From Thermoanaerobaculia bacterium (GTDB lineage: Bacteria; Acidobacteriota; Thermoanaerobaculia; Multivoradales; Multivoraceae): 64,000 bases of DNA. Shown one piece after another: positions 9,770 to 17,225 of this stretch. The notes beneath the pieces were generated by a model, which saw only the letters and a list, made by a program, of their open reading frames with translations, did not search any database and was not told where the DNA came from. Each line of letters starts with the position of its first letter. Position 1 is the stretch's first letter. Location: assembly GCA_022822365.1 (NCBI GenBank), contig JAJEBV010000011.1:1-64000 (forward strand), given 5' to 3'. Position numbers and translations under genes: made by a program.

Positions 9770-9876
9770 GGGCGCGGCAAGCCGTCGCCGGCCGGCGTGA
9801 AGCAGGTCGTCCGGCGTGGGCGGCGGCACAGGAAGAACGGCCTCGAATCCGTCTGGATCCTGTAGAGGCCGGACCG

Positions 9877-10065
9877 ATGTCCGGTTCCAGGTCGTCACGT
9901 GAGATCGAGACCATGCAACGAACGGCAGTAGAGTCGGACAGCGCCATGACGAGGCGACGCCTCAAGGAAGCGTTCCGGGGTGCCCTGGTTCTGAACCCCG
10001 GCGCGCGGGACGGCCTTCCATCAACTGAGCCCCTCGGCATCACGGATGCCGCGACCCGGGAGTAA
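9877..10065 (+). CDS. Possible small hypothetical protein upstream of the PD-(D/E)XK-like gene
   Basis: An open frame of 62 codons with an arginine-rich middle (MTRRRLKEAF) ends 5 bp before the next open frame begins, which is what one would expect of a coupled two-gene unit. The start overlaps a small hairpin, CCGGAC-CGAT-GTCCGG at 9869-9884. An AGAGG stretch sits upstream at acceptable spacing. There is no recognisable domain. It could equally be non-coding leader: the rest of 9770-10070 shows nothing I recognise. Confidence 0.25.
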   Translation: MSGSRSSREIETMQRTAVESDSAMTRRRLKEAFRGALVLNPGARDGLPSTEPLGITDAATRE

Positions 10066-10070
10066 CGGCA

Positions 10071-10700
10071 GTGGCTACGCATTCACCTGAAGGAAGCCTG
10101 GAGGCTCCCGTCACGATGGAACAACTCGTCGAGCTGACGAGGAGTATTCGCGAGATTCGAGATAGCCAGCGAGCGAAGACGCTGGAAACGGACCGCCAGA
10201 TGCAGGAGACGGACCGCCGGATGCAAGAGACGGACCGCCGGATGCAGGAAACGGACCGGCGTCTCAAGCGGGCCGAGAACCTGTTCACGACTCAGTGGGG
10301 CAAGCTGGTGGAGAGCCTGGTGGAGGGCGATCTCGTCCGTCTGCTGCAGGCTCGGGGCGTCGAGGTCGAGGGGACGGGCCAGCGTGCCCGCAAGCGGCGG
10401 AACGGCGAGCACTTCGAGATCGACATTCTGGCGACCAACGGCAGCCAGGTGGTCGCGGTAGAGGTCAAGACGACGTTGCGCCCGGAGGCCGTCGGCCGTT
10501 TCGTGGAGAAGCTGTCGCGGTTCCTGGAGTGGTACCCCGAGTACCGCGGGCGGACCGTCTACGGCGCCGTGGCCTATCTCGAGGGCGGCGACTCCGTCAC
10601 GGCCTACGCCGAGCGTCAGGGACTGTTCGTCATCCGCGCCACCGGCAACAGCGCCAGCATCGTCAACGCCGAGGACTTCGAGCCGCGGTCGTTCGGGTGA
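10071..10700 (+). CDS. PD-(D/E)XK nuclease-like protein with heptad repeats (DUF3782-like)
   Basis: Protein of 209 aa, or 194 aa if it starts at ATG 10116, which has a better-placed GGAGG. The N-terminal half is a predicted coiled coil in which a TDRxMQE heptad is repeated in tandem at about residues 40-62. The C-terminal half has a restriction-endonuclease-like core: a HFEIDIL strand, then VVAVEVKTT, giving the D...(E)xK arrangement of PD-(D/E)XK enzymes, followed by the helix EKLSRFLEWYPEY. The resemblance is to DUF3782-type proteins, common in cyanobacteria and other bacteria. Whether it cuts DNA is unknown. It lies alone on the plus strand between minus-strand receptor genes. Confidence 0.75.
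   Translation: MATHSPEGSLEAPVTMEQLVELTRSIREIRDSQRAKTLETDRQMQETDRRMQETDRRMQETDRRLKRAENLFTTQWGKLVESLVEGDLVRLLQARGVEVEGTGQRARKRRNGEHFEIDILATNGSQVVAVEVKTTLRPEAVGRFVEKLSRFLEWYPEYRGRTVYGAVAYLEGGDSVTAYAERQGLFVIRATGNSASIVNAEDFEPRSFG
10188..10250 (+). repeat. Three 21-bp tandem repeats inside the PD-(D/E)XK-like gene
   Basis: Three successive 21-bp units starting ACGGACCGCC (10188-10208, 10209-10229, 10230-10250) plus a partial fourth. Each encodes one seven-residue turn (TDRxMQE) of the coiled coil, so unit number can change without breaking the frame. Confidence 0.85.
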
Positions 10701-10933
10701 GCCGGAGCGTTGGCAGTTGCGGGGTCGTAGCTGCCGGAAGCGCCCTCGTGAAGCTCGCCACTATCCCGCCAAGCGGATCGTCTCAAGCCTGCTTGACGTC
10801 ATCCGCAGCGGAATCGCCTCCGGTACCGGTTCATCGAAGAGCTGCCGGTTGAGTGCGTACAGTTCGGGAATCAGGGCTCGAGGGGCGGCTGTTTGGCGGG
10901 CGCGCCGGCCGGCGCGAGAAGCGGGCAAAGAAA
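10701..10933. other. Intergenic stretch with no recognisable gene
   Basis: Between the PD-(D/E)XK-like gene and the terminator of TonB receptor 3. I see no credible coding frame, RNA gene or repeat here. Confidence 0.6.
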
Positions 10934-10961
10934 AAGGGAGAGAGCCGAAGCCCTCTCCCTT
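10934..10961 (-). terminator. Intrinsic terminator downstream of third TonB receptor
   Basis: Stem AAGGGAGAGAGC / GCCCTCTCCCTT with CGAA loop; on the minus strand the stem is followed by TTTCTTT, a real U-tract. It is the best formed of the three related terminators and is about 50 bp past the receptor stop. Confidence 0.8.
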
Positions 10962-11011
10962 GATTCCTTGAGCCCCGGGCGCAAGGACCGAAGCTCTGAA
11001 CGGTCCAGCTT

Positions 11012-14000
11012 CTAGAAGCGGAACCTCAGCGAGGCGCGCACCTGGCGCGGACGCTGGAAGAAGCGCCGTACCGGGTAGACCTGGCCGTCACCGCCCCAGG
11101 AGCGTCGCCGCTGCTGGTCGGTGGCGTTCAGGACCTCAAGTCGGACCTCACCCCGCACGTCGCGGTAGCCCAGGGGGAAACCCCAGGTGCCGTTCAGATT
11201 GATGGTGTACTCGTCCGACGTGAAGCGCCCCTGCGTGCCCGGGGCATGCAGGTTGAAGCTGACGCCGTCGTTCGGCGTGCCGGGCTTCGGATCGTTGGGG
11301 TTTCGCTGGACCCGCTCCACGCCCTCGAAGTCGATGGACGCTCCCTCAGTGCGCACCCAGGGCGTACCCGTCTGGAAGCTCAGATGTCCGCCCAGAGTCA
11401 AGTCGTGACCGGCGATCCGCCAGGTCTTGAAGCCGAAGGAGTTGTAGATCCAGGTCCGGTCGTAGGTGCTGTTGAGCCCGCGACGGTTGATCATCGATAC
11501 CGGTGTACCCAGCCACGGTGTGAGCGCCTGAGTGCAGTCCATCGGGAACAGCTCCGTGCGGCCGGTCCGACGGTCGGGGACCATCTGCCCGGCGTTGCAC
11601 TGATCGATGTGCCCCTGGGTCAGAACCACGCTGAGGTTCTCGAGGTAGCTGCTGTTCGTGTTGTTCCACCACGCGCCGGCGCCCGTCGTGTCGGTCTCGG
11701 ACCAGGACACGTTGTTGTACAGGGCCCAGCCGTCGGCGAAGCGCCGGTTGAGCTGGATCTGCAGACCGCGGTAGGAGTTCTTGGCGGGGTCCGCCTGGGC
11801 GAGCGCCTCGTCGTTGAGGTTGCGCTCCTGGCCGGTGGCCTCGCGGGCATCCGCCAGCGACGTCACGATGTTCGCGAGGTCGTGGTAGTTGCCGGTGATG
11901 AAGATGTTCCGCGACTGATGGTCGTACTGGGTGTTGGAGAACATCATGTCCTGCATCTTCCAGTCGATGTACTTGACGTCAAGAGCCCAGTCGGCGGCGA
12001 ACTGCCACTCCAGGCCGATGATCAGATCGTCCCGGTAGTACGGGTCGATGTCGTGGTCCCAGAGCTCGCAGTTGACACCGGCGGTGTCACCGTCTCCGCA
12101 GGGGCGCACCGCGTCCCACATCAACCCTGGAACGAGGGTGCTCCAGGCGAAGTTGTAGCCGGGGAGCGCGGCGCCGACCGTGCCGGCCTTCCGCGTATCT
12201 TCCCGGTCGGGGACAGGGCAGAACACGGCGGCCTCGATCGGATCGCAGAACAGCCAGACCTCGTAGCCTTCGTAGCCGTTCCACTGATCGTGCATGCCGC
12301 CGGCCGTGTCGCCGCCACCGGAGATCCAGGCCTGATTCAGCATCGCGTGGTACTGACCCCAGTTGAGGGTGAACAGCAGTCGGCCGTCGCCCTTCAGGTC
12401 GTAGGTCATGTTGAACCGCGGATCGACATAGGTAGCGTCCACCACCTTGCGGCGAACGTCGTTCCAGCCTTCCTGGATCTCGCCGCGCACGCCGATGTTG
12501 AAGGTCCAGTGGTCGCCGACGGTGAACCGGTCCCTGATGTAAAGGGCCGTATCCGCCATCTCGGCGTCCCCGGTACCGCGACCGATGCACGTGTCTCGGT
12601 GGCTCCACGGCGTTCGGTGGATCTCGCCGTTGACCCGCGTGATCTCGATCGGCGTGAGCTCGGAACCGACCTCGCCCTGGCAGCTCAGCTTGGGCGAGTT
12701 GTAGTCGACGTAGGTGCAACCGCGTCCCCTGGTGGTGAGGCCCGACCAGTGGGGGTTGTCGGGACTCGTCCCCACATTGCGGGTGAGAGAGCAACTGTCG
12801 TCGCCGATGCCGCCGGCGCCGCCGTAGCCGAACGGGTTGTAGGAGTCGTAGCCCCAGCCGTTCATGAACGACGTACGGGCGTTCTCGCCCTCCCACTTCG
12901 TGTCCTGGTAGTCCATGCCGTACTTGAGTTCATGGTTGGCGCCGACGAACTGAGTGAGGCCGACGTTCGCCTGCTCGCGCGGGAAGGCGTTGAAGCCGAA
13001 GCCGTCCGAGAGGATCCAGCCGTTGTGCCAGGCGCCGAGGTTCTCACCGTCGACGTACACGTTGTAGTTGTTGCCCGGCCAGAAGAAGCCCTGGTCCGGG
13101 AGGAACGGGAAGCGCAGGGGCCAGTTCATGTCGCCGCCGGAGGTGTCGAGCTCGCTGTGCCCCGCTTCCGGGCCGCGGTCGAGAGCCTTCGCCTGCAGGC
13201 AGGTCGTGACCATGTCGGCCGGGACATCGGGCAGGTGGCTGAGGCCGAGCCAGTCGAGGATCGGTTCGTCTCCCACGCTGAGAACTCCGGGGTTGTCCAG
13301 TGCCAGTGTGTTGTGGCAGCCGAGGAACTTGTTCTCCTGGGTTTCCTGCTCGGCCAGCTTGGCCTCCAGGAACCAGTTGGACGAGATCGCCCAGTTCCAG
13401 TTCGCGGTGATCAGGTCGCTGTCGTTCTCGTGGGGCGTCGGAGTCCAGTAGTCGAACGATTGGGGATTGAAGTAGTTCCTGAAGGTCGGGGTCTCGATCC
13501 AGGAAGCGTTCATCGAGTGGGCGTTGCTCGCCTGGAGGTTCAGCTTCACGATCCGCGTGTCGTCAACGAGGCTGATGTCGTACGGGTCACCGCCGATCAG
13601 CCTCTCCGCGTAGGCGTCGTCGAACTCGCTGTAGCCGGTGTAGAACCAGAACTTGTCCCGCGCGACCGGGCCGCCGAACGAGACCTCGAAGCCGTCGCTG
13701 GCGCCGGCCCACTCGGAGCCGCCGGGCCGGCAGGGCTCGAGTTCGCGGGAGCCGTCGGTGCCGCCGGGGATCAGCCCGCGTCCCTGGTCCCGCTCATCGC
13801 CGTGGCAGCGCCTGAACCAGTCGGCAGGGTAGGGCTTGGTCGTCCGCTCGGTGAGCGACGGCTGGTCCTTGTAGTCGGCGCCCCAATCGACCCGCTGGTG
13901 ATTCCACAGGGCGTCGCCGTGGAACCTGTTCGTGCCGGACTTGACGATGACGTTCGTCTGGGAGCCGACGTAGCGGCCGTATTCGGCGGAAGATCCGCCC

Positions 14001-14638
14001 CCTTCCATCGAAACCTCGGTGAGCGCCGTCGTGGGCACCCGGACGCGGCTGCCGCCGAACTTGGCGAAGGTCGTGTCGACGCCGTCGATGAACACGCCCT
14101 GGTCGGCGAAGTGCGCGCCGTTGACCGAGGGACGCGTCTGCTGGATGTCGTCGTTCTCCGCGTCGGCGGTAACGCCCGGCAGGGCGTTGATGATGCCGTA
14201 GTAGGTGCGCGTCGTGCCGCCGATCTGTTCCCCGATCTCGCCGGCGACCGTGCTGCCCGCGGTGACGTTGAACTTGTCGACCATCGGCGTTTCGCCGGTG
14301 ACGGTGACTTCGCCCTCGATCGCAGCCTGCAGGGTGATGTCGAGGCTCTTGCGGTCGCCAGCGGCGGCGCGGACCTCGGCGGTCGCTTCGCCCAGGCCTT
14401 CCAGCGAGGCGTTCAGGGTGTAGTCGCCGGGCGCGACGCCGACGAAGCGGTAGGCTCCGTTCTCGTCCGTGATGCCGAACTTGTCGCCGCGATCGCCGCT
14501 CAGAGTGACGCTCACGCCGGGCAGCGGAGAGCCACCGGGGTCAACTACGTTGCCGCTGATCGTCGCGGTCTCCGGCGCGTCGGCAATGGCGCCGACGGGC
14601 AGAAGCAGCAGCAACGCGGCCACCAAAAGTCGCTTCAT
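11012..14638 (-). CDS. TonB-dependent receptor with carboxypeptidase regulatory-like domain (paralog 3)
   Basis: Outer-membrane receptor of 1208 aa, the most divergent of the three tandem paralogs. It has a signal peptide, a carboxypeptidase-regulatory domain (SGNVVDPGGSPLPGVSVTL), a plug, and a barrel ending in RFRF. Two ATGs compete. The AAGGAGG at 14654-14648 abuts the upstream ATG (14647) with no spacing but is 9 nt from the ATG at 14638, which also gives the MKRLL start shared with the paralogs, so 14638 is chosen. Several extracellular-loop regions differ from the other two, including a cysteine-containing insert near PCGDGDTAGVNCELWD. Ligand unknown. Confidence 0.93.
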   Translation of the reverse strand: MKRLLVAALLLLLPVGAIADAPETATISGNVVDPGGSPLPGVSVTLSGDRGDKFGITDENGAYRFVGVAPGDYTLNASLEGLGEATAEVRAAAGDRKSLDITLQAAIEGEVTVTGETPMVDKFNVTAGSTVAGEIGEQIGGTTRTYYGIINALPGVTADAENDDIQQTRPSVNGAHFADQGVFIDGVDTTFAKFGGSRVRVPTTALTEVSMEGGGSSAEYGRYVGSQTNVIVKSGTNRFHGDALWNHQRVDWGADYKDQPSLTERTTKPYPADWFRRCHGDERDQGRGLIPGGTDGSRELEPCRPGGSEWAGASDGFEVSFGGPVARDKFWFYTGYSEFDDAYAERLIGGDPYDISLVDDTRIVKLNLQASNAHSMNASWIETPTFRNYFNPQSFDYWTPTPHENDSDLITANWNWAISSNWFLEAKLAEQETQENKFLGCHNTLALDNPGVLSVGDEPILDWLGLSHLPDVPADMVTTCLQAKALDRGPEAGHSELDTSGGDMNWPLRFPFLPDQGFFWPGNNYNVYVDGENLGAWHNGWILSDGFGFNAFPREQANVGLTQFVGANHELKYGMDYQDTKWEGENARTSFMNGWGYDSYNPFGYGGAGGIGDDSCSLTRNVGTSPDNPHWSGLTTRGRGCTYVDYNSPKLSCQGEVGSELTPIEITRVNGEIHRTPWSHRDTCIGRGTGDAEMADTALYIRDRFTVGDHWTFNIGVRGEIQEGWNDVRRKVVDATYVDPRFNMTYDLKGDGRLLFTLNWGQYHAMLNQAWISGGGDTAGGMHDQWNGYEGYEVWLFCDPIEAAVFCPVPDREDTRKAGTVGAALPGYNFAWSTLVPGLMWDAVRPCGDGDTAGVNCELWDHDIDPYYRDDLIIGLEWQFAADWALDVKYIDWKMQDMMFSNTQYDHQSRNIFITGNYHDLANIVTSLADAREATGQERNLNDEALAQADPAKNSYRGLQIQLNRRFADGWALYNNVSWSETDTTGAGAWWNNTNSSYLENLSVVLTQGHIDQCNAGQMVPDRRTGRTELFPMDCTQALTPWLGTPVSMINRRGLNSTYDRTWIYNSFGFKTWRIAGHDLTLGGHLSFQTGTPWVRTEGASIDFEGVERVQRNPNDPKPGTPNDGVSFNLHAPGTQGRFTSDEYTINLNGTWGFPLGYRDVRGEVRLEVLNATDQQRRRSWGGDGQVYPVRRFFQRPRQVRASLRFRF

Positions 14639-14647
14639 CGAGATCAT

Positions 14648-14654
14648 CCTCCTT
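14648..14654 (-). promoter_or_regulatory. Ribosome binding site that decides the start of TonB receptor 3
   Basis: AAGGAGG on the minus strand directly touches one ATG (14647) and is 9 nt from the next in-frame ATG (14638). Only the latter spacing is workable. Confidence 0.8.
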
Positions 14655-14691
14655 GGTCGGTTTCGATGAGATGCGGATAAAGAAGCGAGGC

Positions 14692-14720
14692 ATCCTCACT
14701 GAGTCCATGCCCAATGTCAA
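14692..14720 (-). promoter_or_regulatory. Possible promoter for TonB receptor 3
   Basis: Minus-strand TTGACA (14720-14715), 17 bp, then GAGGAT (14697-14692). The -35 is identical to those of the other two receptor genes; the -10 is weak. Confidence 0.4.
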
Positions 14721-14828
14721 ATCGGGTGCGCGCAGAGGTCGAACAGGGCGGTTGGATTCAAGATGTTGGTTCGCCGTTCAGTGTCTTGGAGAGCTCGGGC
14801 CGGGTCCGTCCCAGGGCCTTCGCCTCAA

Positions 14829-14846
14829 GCCGGCCAGAAGGCCGGC
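14829..14846 (+). repeat. Palindromic repeat GCCGGCC-AGAA-GGCCGGC
   Basis: Perfect 7-bp stem with a 4-nt loop followed by GCACCGACA. It is one of at least nine related palindromes in the window (REP-like family A). It lies in the 260-bp gap between TonB receptor 3 and the TPR-CRTAC1 gene, past the 3' end of the latter. Confidence 0.85.
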
Positions 14847-14907
14847 GCACCGACATGCGGACGTCCACCGACAGGAGCACCGTTCCCTCGGCACGTGGCC
14901 ACTGCAG

Positions 14908-17223
14908 TCAGGGGCGCGGGTCCAGGAGCTCCAATTCGTCCCGTCCCTCAACGAGGCGATAGAGCCGGTCCGGTTCGACACGGCCGAAAGTCTGGGAGAC
15001 GTCCGTCGCGGGCCAGTACACGTTGATCCGCTCGATCGCGGCCGGCCTGCCCAGGCCGATCCTCTGGCGCAGCGGGTTGCCGCCGAAGCTGCCGCCGCCG
15101 TTCACCCAGCGGTAGATGCTCCGTCGCGCGCCGTCCGAATCCACGAGGTCGACCCGGATCCGCGCGCCGATCGCCGAGCGGTTGCTCTCCGTTCCCACCA
15201 GCCGCAGCGCCAGCCAGCGGTTGTCGAAGCCCGGGTTGCGGAACAGGGCGTCGCCGAAGCGGTCACCCGGGTATGCGCCCCCCATCTGCTCGAAGACGTC
15301 CAGGTCGCCGTCGCCGTCGAGATCGGCGAAGGCGACGGCGTGGCCCTTCTGCAGGTGGCCGAATCCGGCGGCGAGGCTGACGTCGACGAACCGGCTGCCA
15401 GCCAGGTTCCGGTAGAGGACGTTCGGCATGACCGCCTCGTAATCCGGGTAGCCGGTGCCGAGGTAGAAGTCGAGGTAGCCGTCGTGGTCGAGGTCGCCGA
15501 AGTTCGAGCCCATCGGAAGCTGCAGGCGGGTGAGTCCGCTCCTCGCGGCCACGTCCTCGAAGCCGCCGTCGCCGTCGCCCCGGTAGAGCCTGGCCTGTTC
15601 CCACGGACCGGGATAGCCCTGGTAGCTGGCGGCGACGAAGCCGAGGCCGCCGCGGTCCCCGGTGTAGCTGGAGACGAAGAGATCCAGGTGGCCGTCGTTG
15701 TCGAAATCCCAGAACCAGGCCGGGAAGCTCTGCCGGGGTCCGGTGACGCCGAGCGGGTCCGCTACGTCCTCGAAACGGCCGTCGCCGCGGTTGCGGTACA
15801 GGCGGTTGGGCCCGCCCAGCACGGAGACGTAGAGGTCGGGAAAGCTGTCGTCGTCGTAGTCGCCCCACACCGCCGCCTTGACGAAGGCGCGGAGGGCCAT
15901 GCCGGCTTCCGCCGCGACGTCGCGGAAGCGGACGATGCCGTCCTCGTCCGGCCCTTCGTTGCGGAAGAGCTGCGACGGCGCATCGACCGTCGGGCTGTGC
16001 TCGTTGCCGACGAAGAGATCGAGGTCGCCATCGTTGTCGAAGTCGGCCCAGGCGGCCGTCTGGGTGGGGTAGTGCGCCTCGCCCAGGCCGGCGAGAAACG
16101 TCACATCCCTGAACCGGGGCGGTCCCGCCTCGCCGCCGTCGGCCGACTCGTTCAGCAGCAGCGAGTTGGGGTGCCGGCCGTGGGGCCCGAACCAGGCGCC
16201 GCGAAGCACGAAAAGGTCGACGTCGCCGTCGTTGTCGGCGTCGCCGTGGACGACGTTCAGGCCGCCGTAGAGCCCCTTGAGCCCAGCCTTGGCTGAGGCG
16301 TCGGTGAACTCGCCCTGCCCATCGTTCAGGAAGAGCCGGGGCGAGCCCGCCGGGTCGAAGGTCGTCGTGAAGATGTCGAGGTCGAAGTCGCCGTCGAAGT
16401 CGTCGACGACCGCGCCGCCCGAGAGGTTGAAGCTGTCGATGCCGAGTTCGGGCGCGACGTTGACGAAGCGCGGAAAGTCGGCGGCGGAACCGAAGGCGGC
16501 GAGCGGCAGCCGGTGCTCGGGCTCGACCGCGGCCGGATGGTCGCCCAGGGTCATGTGGGCCAGGTTCAGGAGCCACTTCGCCTTGACTTGCTGGACGGAG
16601 TTGGGTGGTACGGCCGCGAGGTACTCGCGGAGGAAGCGGGCCGCCTGCTCGGAGCCCTCGCGTTCGCGGTGGATCGCTTCACGGTGGATCGGCAGGATGC
16701 ACGCTTCCGCGCCATGCATCCCCGCGCAGTTGCGGCTCTCGCCGTAGCGAAGCCAGGCGACGGCGATTCGGAACAGAACCTCGGTCTGGTTCCCGAGCGA
16801 CGCTGGCGCCTCGGACATGAGTTCGTACGCTTCGTCGAAGCGTTCCAGCGCAGCCGGCTCGTCCCCGAGCCGGAGTTCTTCCTCAGCCAGGTCGACCAGC
16901 AGCCGGAAGCGGGTGCCAGCGGGCGCGTCGGCGGCCGCCGCGAGCGCCTCGCGCGCGGCCCGGGCTGGCGCTTCGCCCAGCCACGGGTTGCTGTCCAGGG
17001 CTTCCTTGCGGATCGTCTCCAGGGCGTCGAGCATGCGCTGGTGGCTGGCGTCGACGACCGCGGTCCGGGCGGTGGGTTGCTGGGCGGCGGTGGTCGGAGC
17101 AAGCAGGAATGTGGCGAGGAGCCACCGCCAGAGTGGAGCCGGCCTGGCGGCCGGCGCGCTCCTTTCGCCGCCTGCGGCGGCAGCGGGTCGGAAGACCCGC
17201 GGACCCAGTGTGGAGACGCACAC
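14908..17223 (-). CDS. TPR-containing CRTAC1-like protein (FG-GAP repeats + ASPIC/UnbV)
   Basis: Predicted exported protein of 771 aa. A helical region at about 50-220 has TPR-like helices (LVDLAEEELRLGDEPAALERF). It is followed by FG-GAP/VCBS propeller blades from about 230 to 660 (many D-x-D-x-D-G-D-x-D motifs) and a C-terminal ASPIC/UnbV-like domain. The only plausible start is GTG at 17223, 2 nt after the upstream stop, which suggests translational coupling. The first about 30 residues are then encoded by a palindromic repeat pair (17138-17200) and precede the real hydrophobic signal segment (LWRWLLATFLLAP), giving an unusually long n-region. It is last in a CoA-transferase/CRTAC1/TPR run. 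Function unknown. Confidence 0.82.
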   Translation of the reverse strand: MCVSTLGPRVFRPAAAAGGERSAPAARPAPLWRWLLATFLLAPTTAAQQPTARTAVVDASHQRMLDALETIRKEALDSNPWLGEAPARAAREALAAAADAPAGTRFRLLVDLAEEELRLGDEPAALERFDEAYELMSEAPASLGNQTEVLFRIAVAWLRYGESRNCAGMHGAEACILPIHREAIHREREGSEQAARFLREYLAAVPPNSVQQVKAKWLLNLAHMTLGDHPAAVEPEHRLPLAAFGSAADFPRFVNVAPELGIDSFNLSGGAVVDDFDGDFDLDIFTTTFDPAGSPRLFLNDGQGEFTDASAKAGLKGLYGGLNVVHGDADNDGDVDLFVLRGAWFGPHGRHPNSLLLNESADGGEAGPPRFRDVTFLAGLGEAHYPTQTAAWADFDNDGDLDLFVGNEHSPTVDAPSQLFRNEGPDEDGIVRFRDVAAEAGMALRAFVKAAVWGDYDDDSFPDLYVSVLGGPNRLYRNRGDGRFEDVADPLGVTGPRQSFPAWFWDFDNDGHLDLFVSSYTGDRGGLGFVAASYQGYPGPWEQARLYRGDGDGGFEDVAARSGLTRLQLPMGSNFGDLDHDGYLDFYLGTGYPDYEAVMPNVLYRNLAGSRFVDVSLAAGFGHLQKGHAVAFADLDGDGDLDVFEQMGGAYPGDRFGDALFRNPGFDNRWLALRLVGTESNRSAIGARIRVDLVDSDGARRSIYRWVNGGGSFGGNPLRQRIGLGRPAAIERINVYWPATDVSQTFGRVEPDRLYRLVEGRDELELLDPRP
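17138..17200 (+). repeat. Composite repeat: family A palindrome plus double-hairpin family B (copy 2)
   Basis: GCCGGCC-TGGC-GGCCGGC (17138-17155), then GCCGCC-TGC-GGCGGC (17167-17181), then GCGGGTC-GGAA-GACCCGC (17183-17200), followed by GGACCCAGTGTGG. The hairpins lie in the translated 5' end of the TPR-CRTAC1 gene, between the upstream stop codon and the signal peptide. Confidence 0.85.
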
Positions 17224-17225
17224 GC

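Noticed and set aside
9770..9876. Possible small RNA upstream of the PD-(D/E)XK-like gene
   Set aside because: No promoter plus terminator pair or stable fold could be supported by eye.
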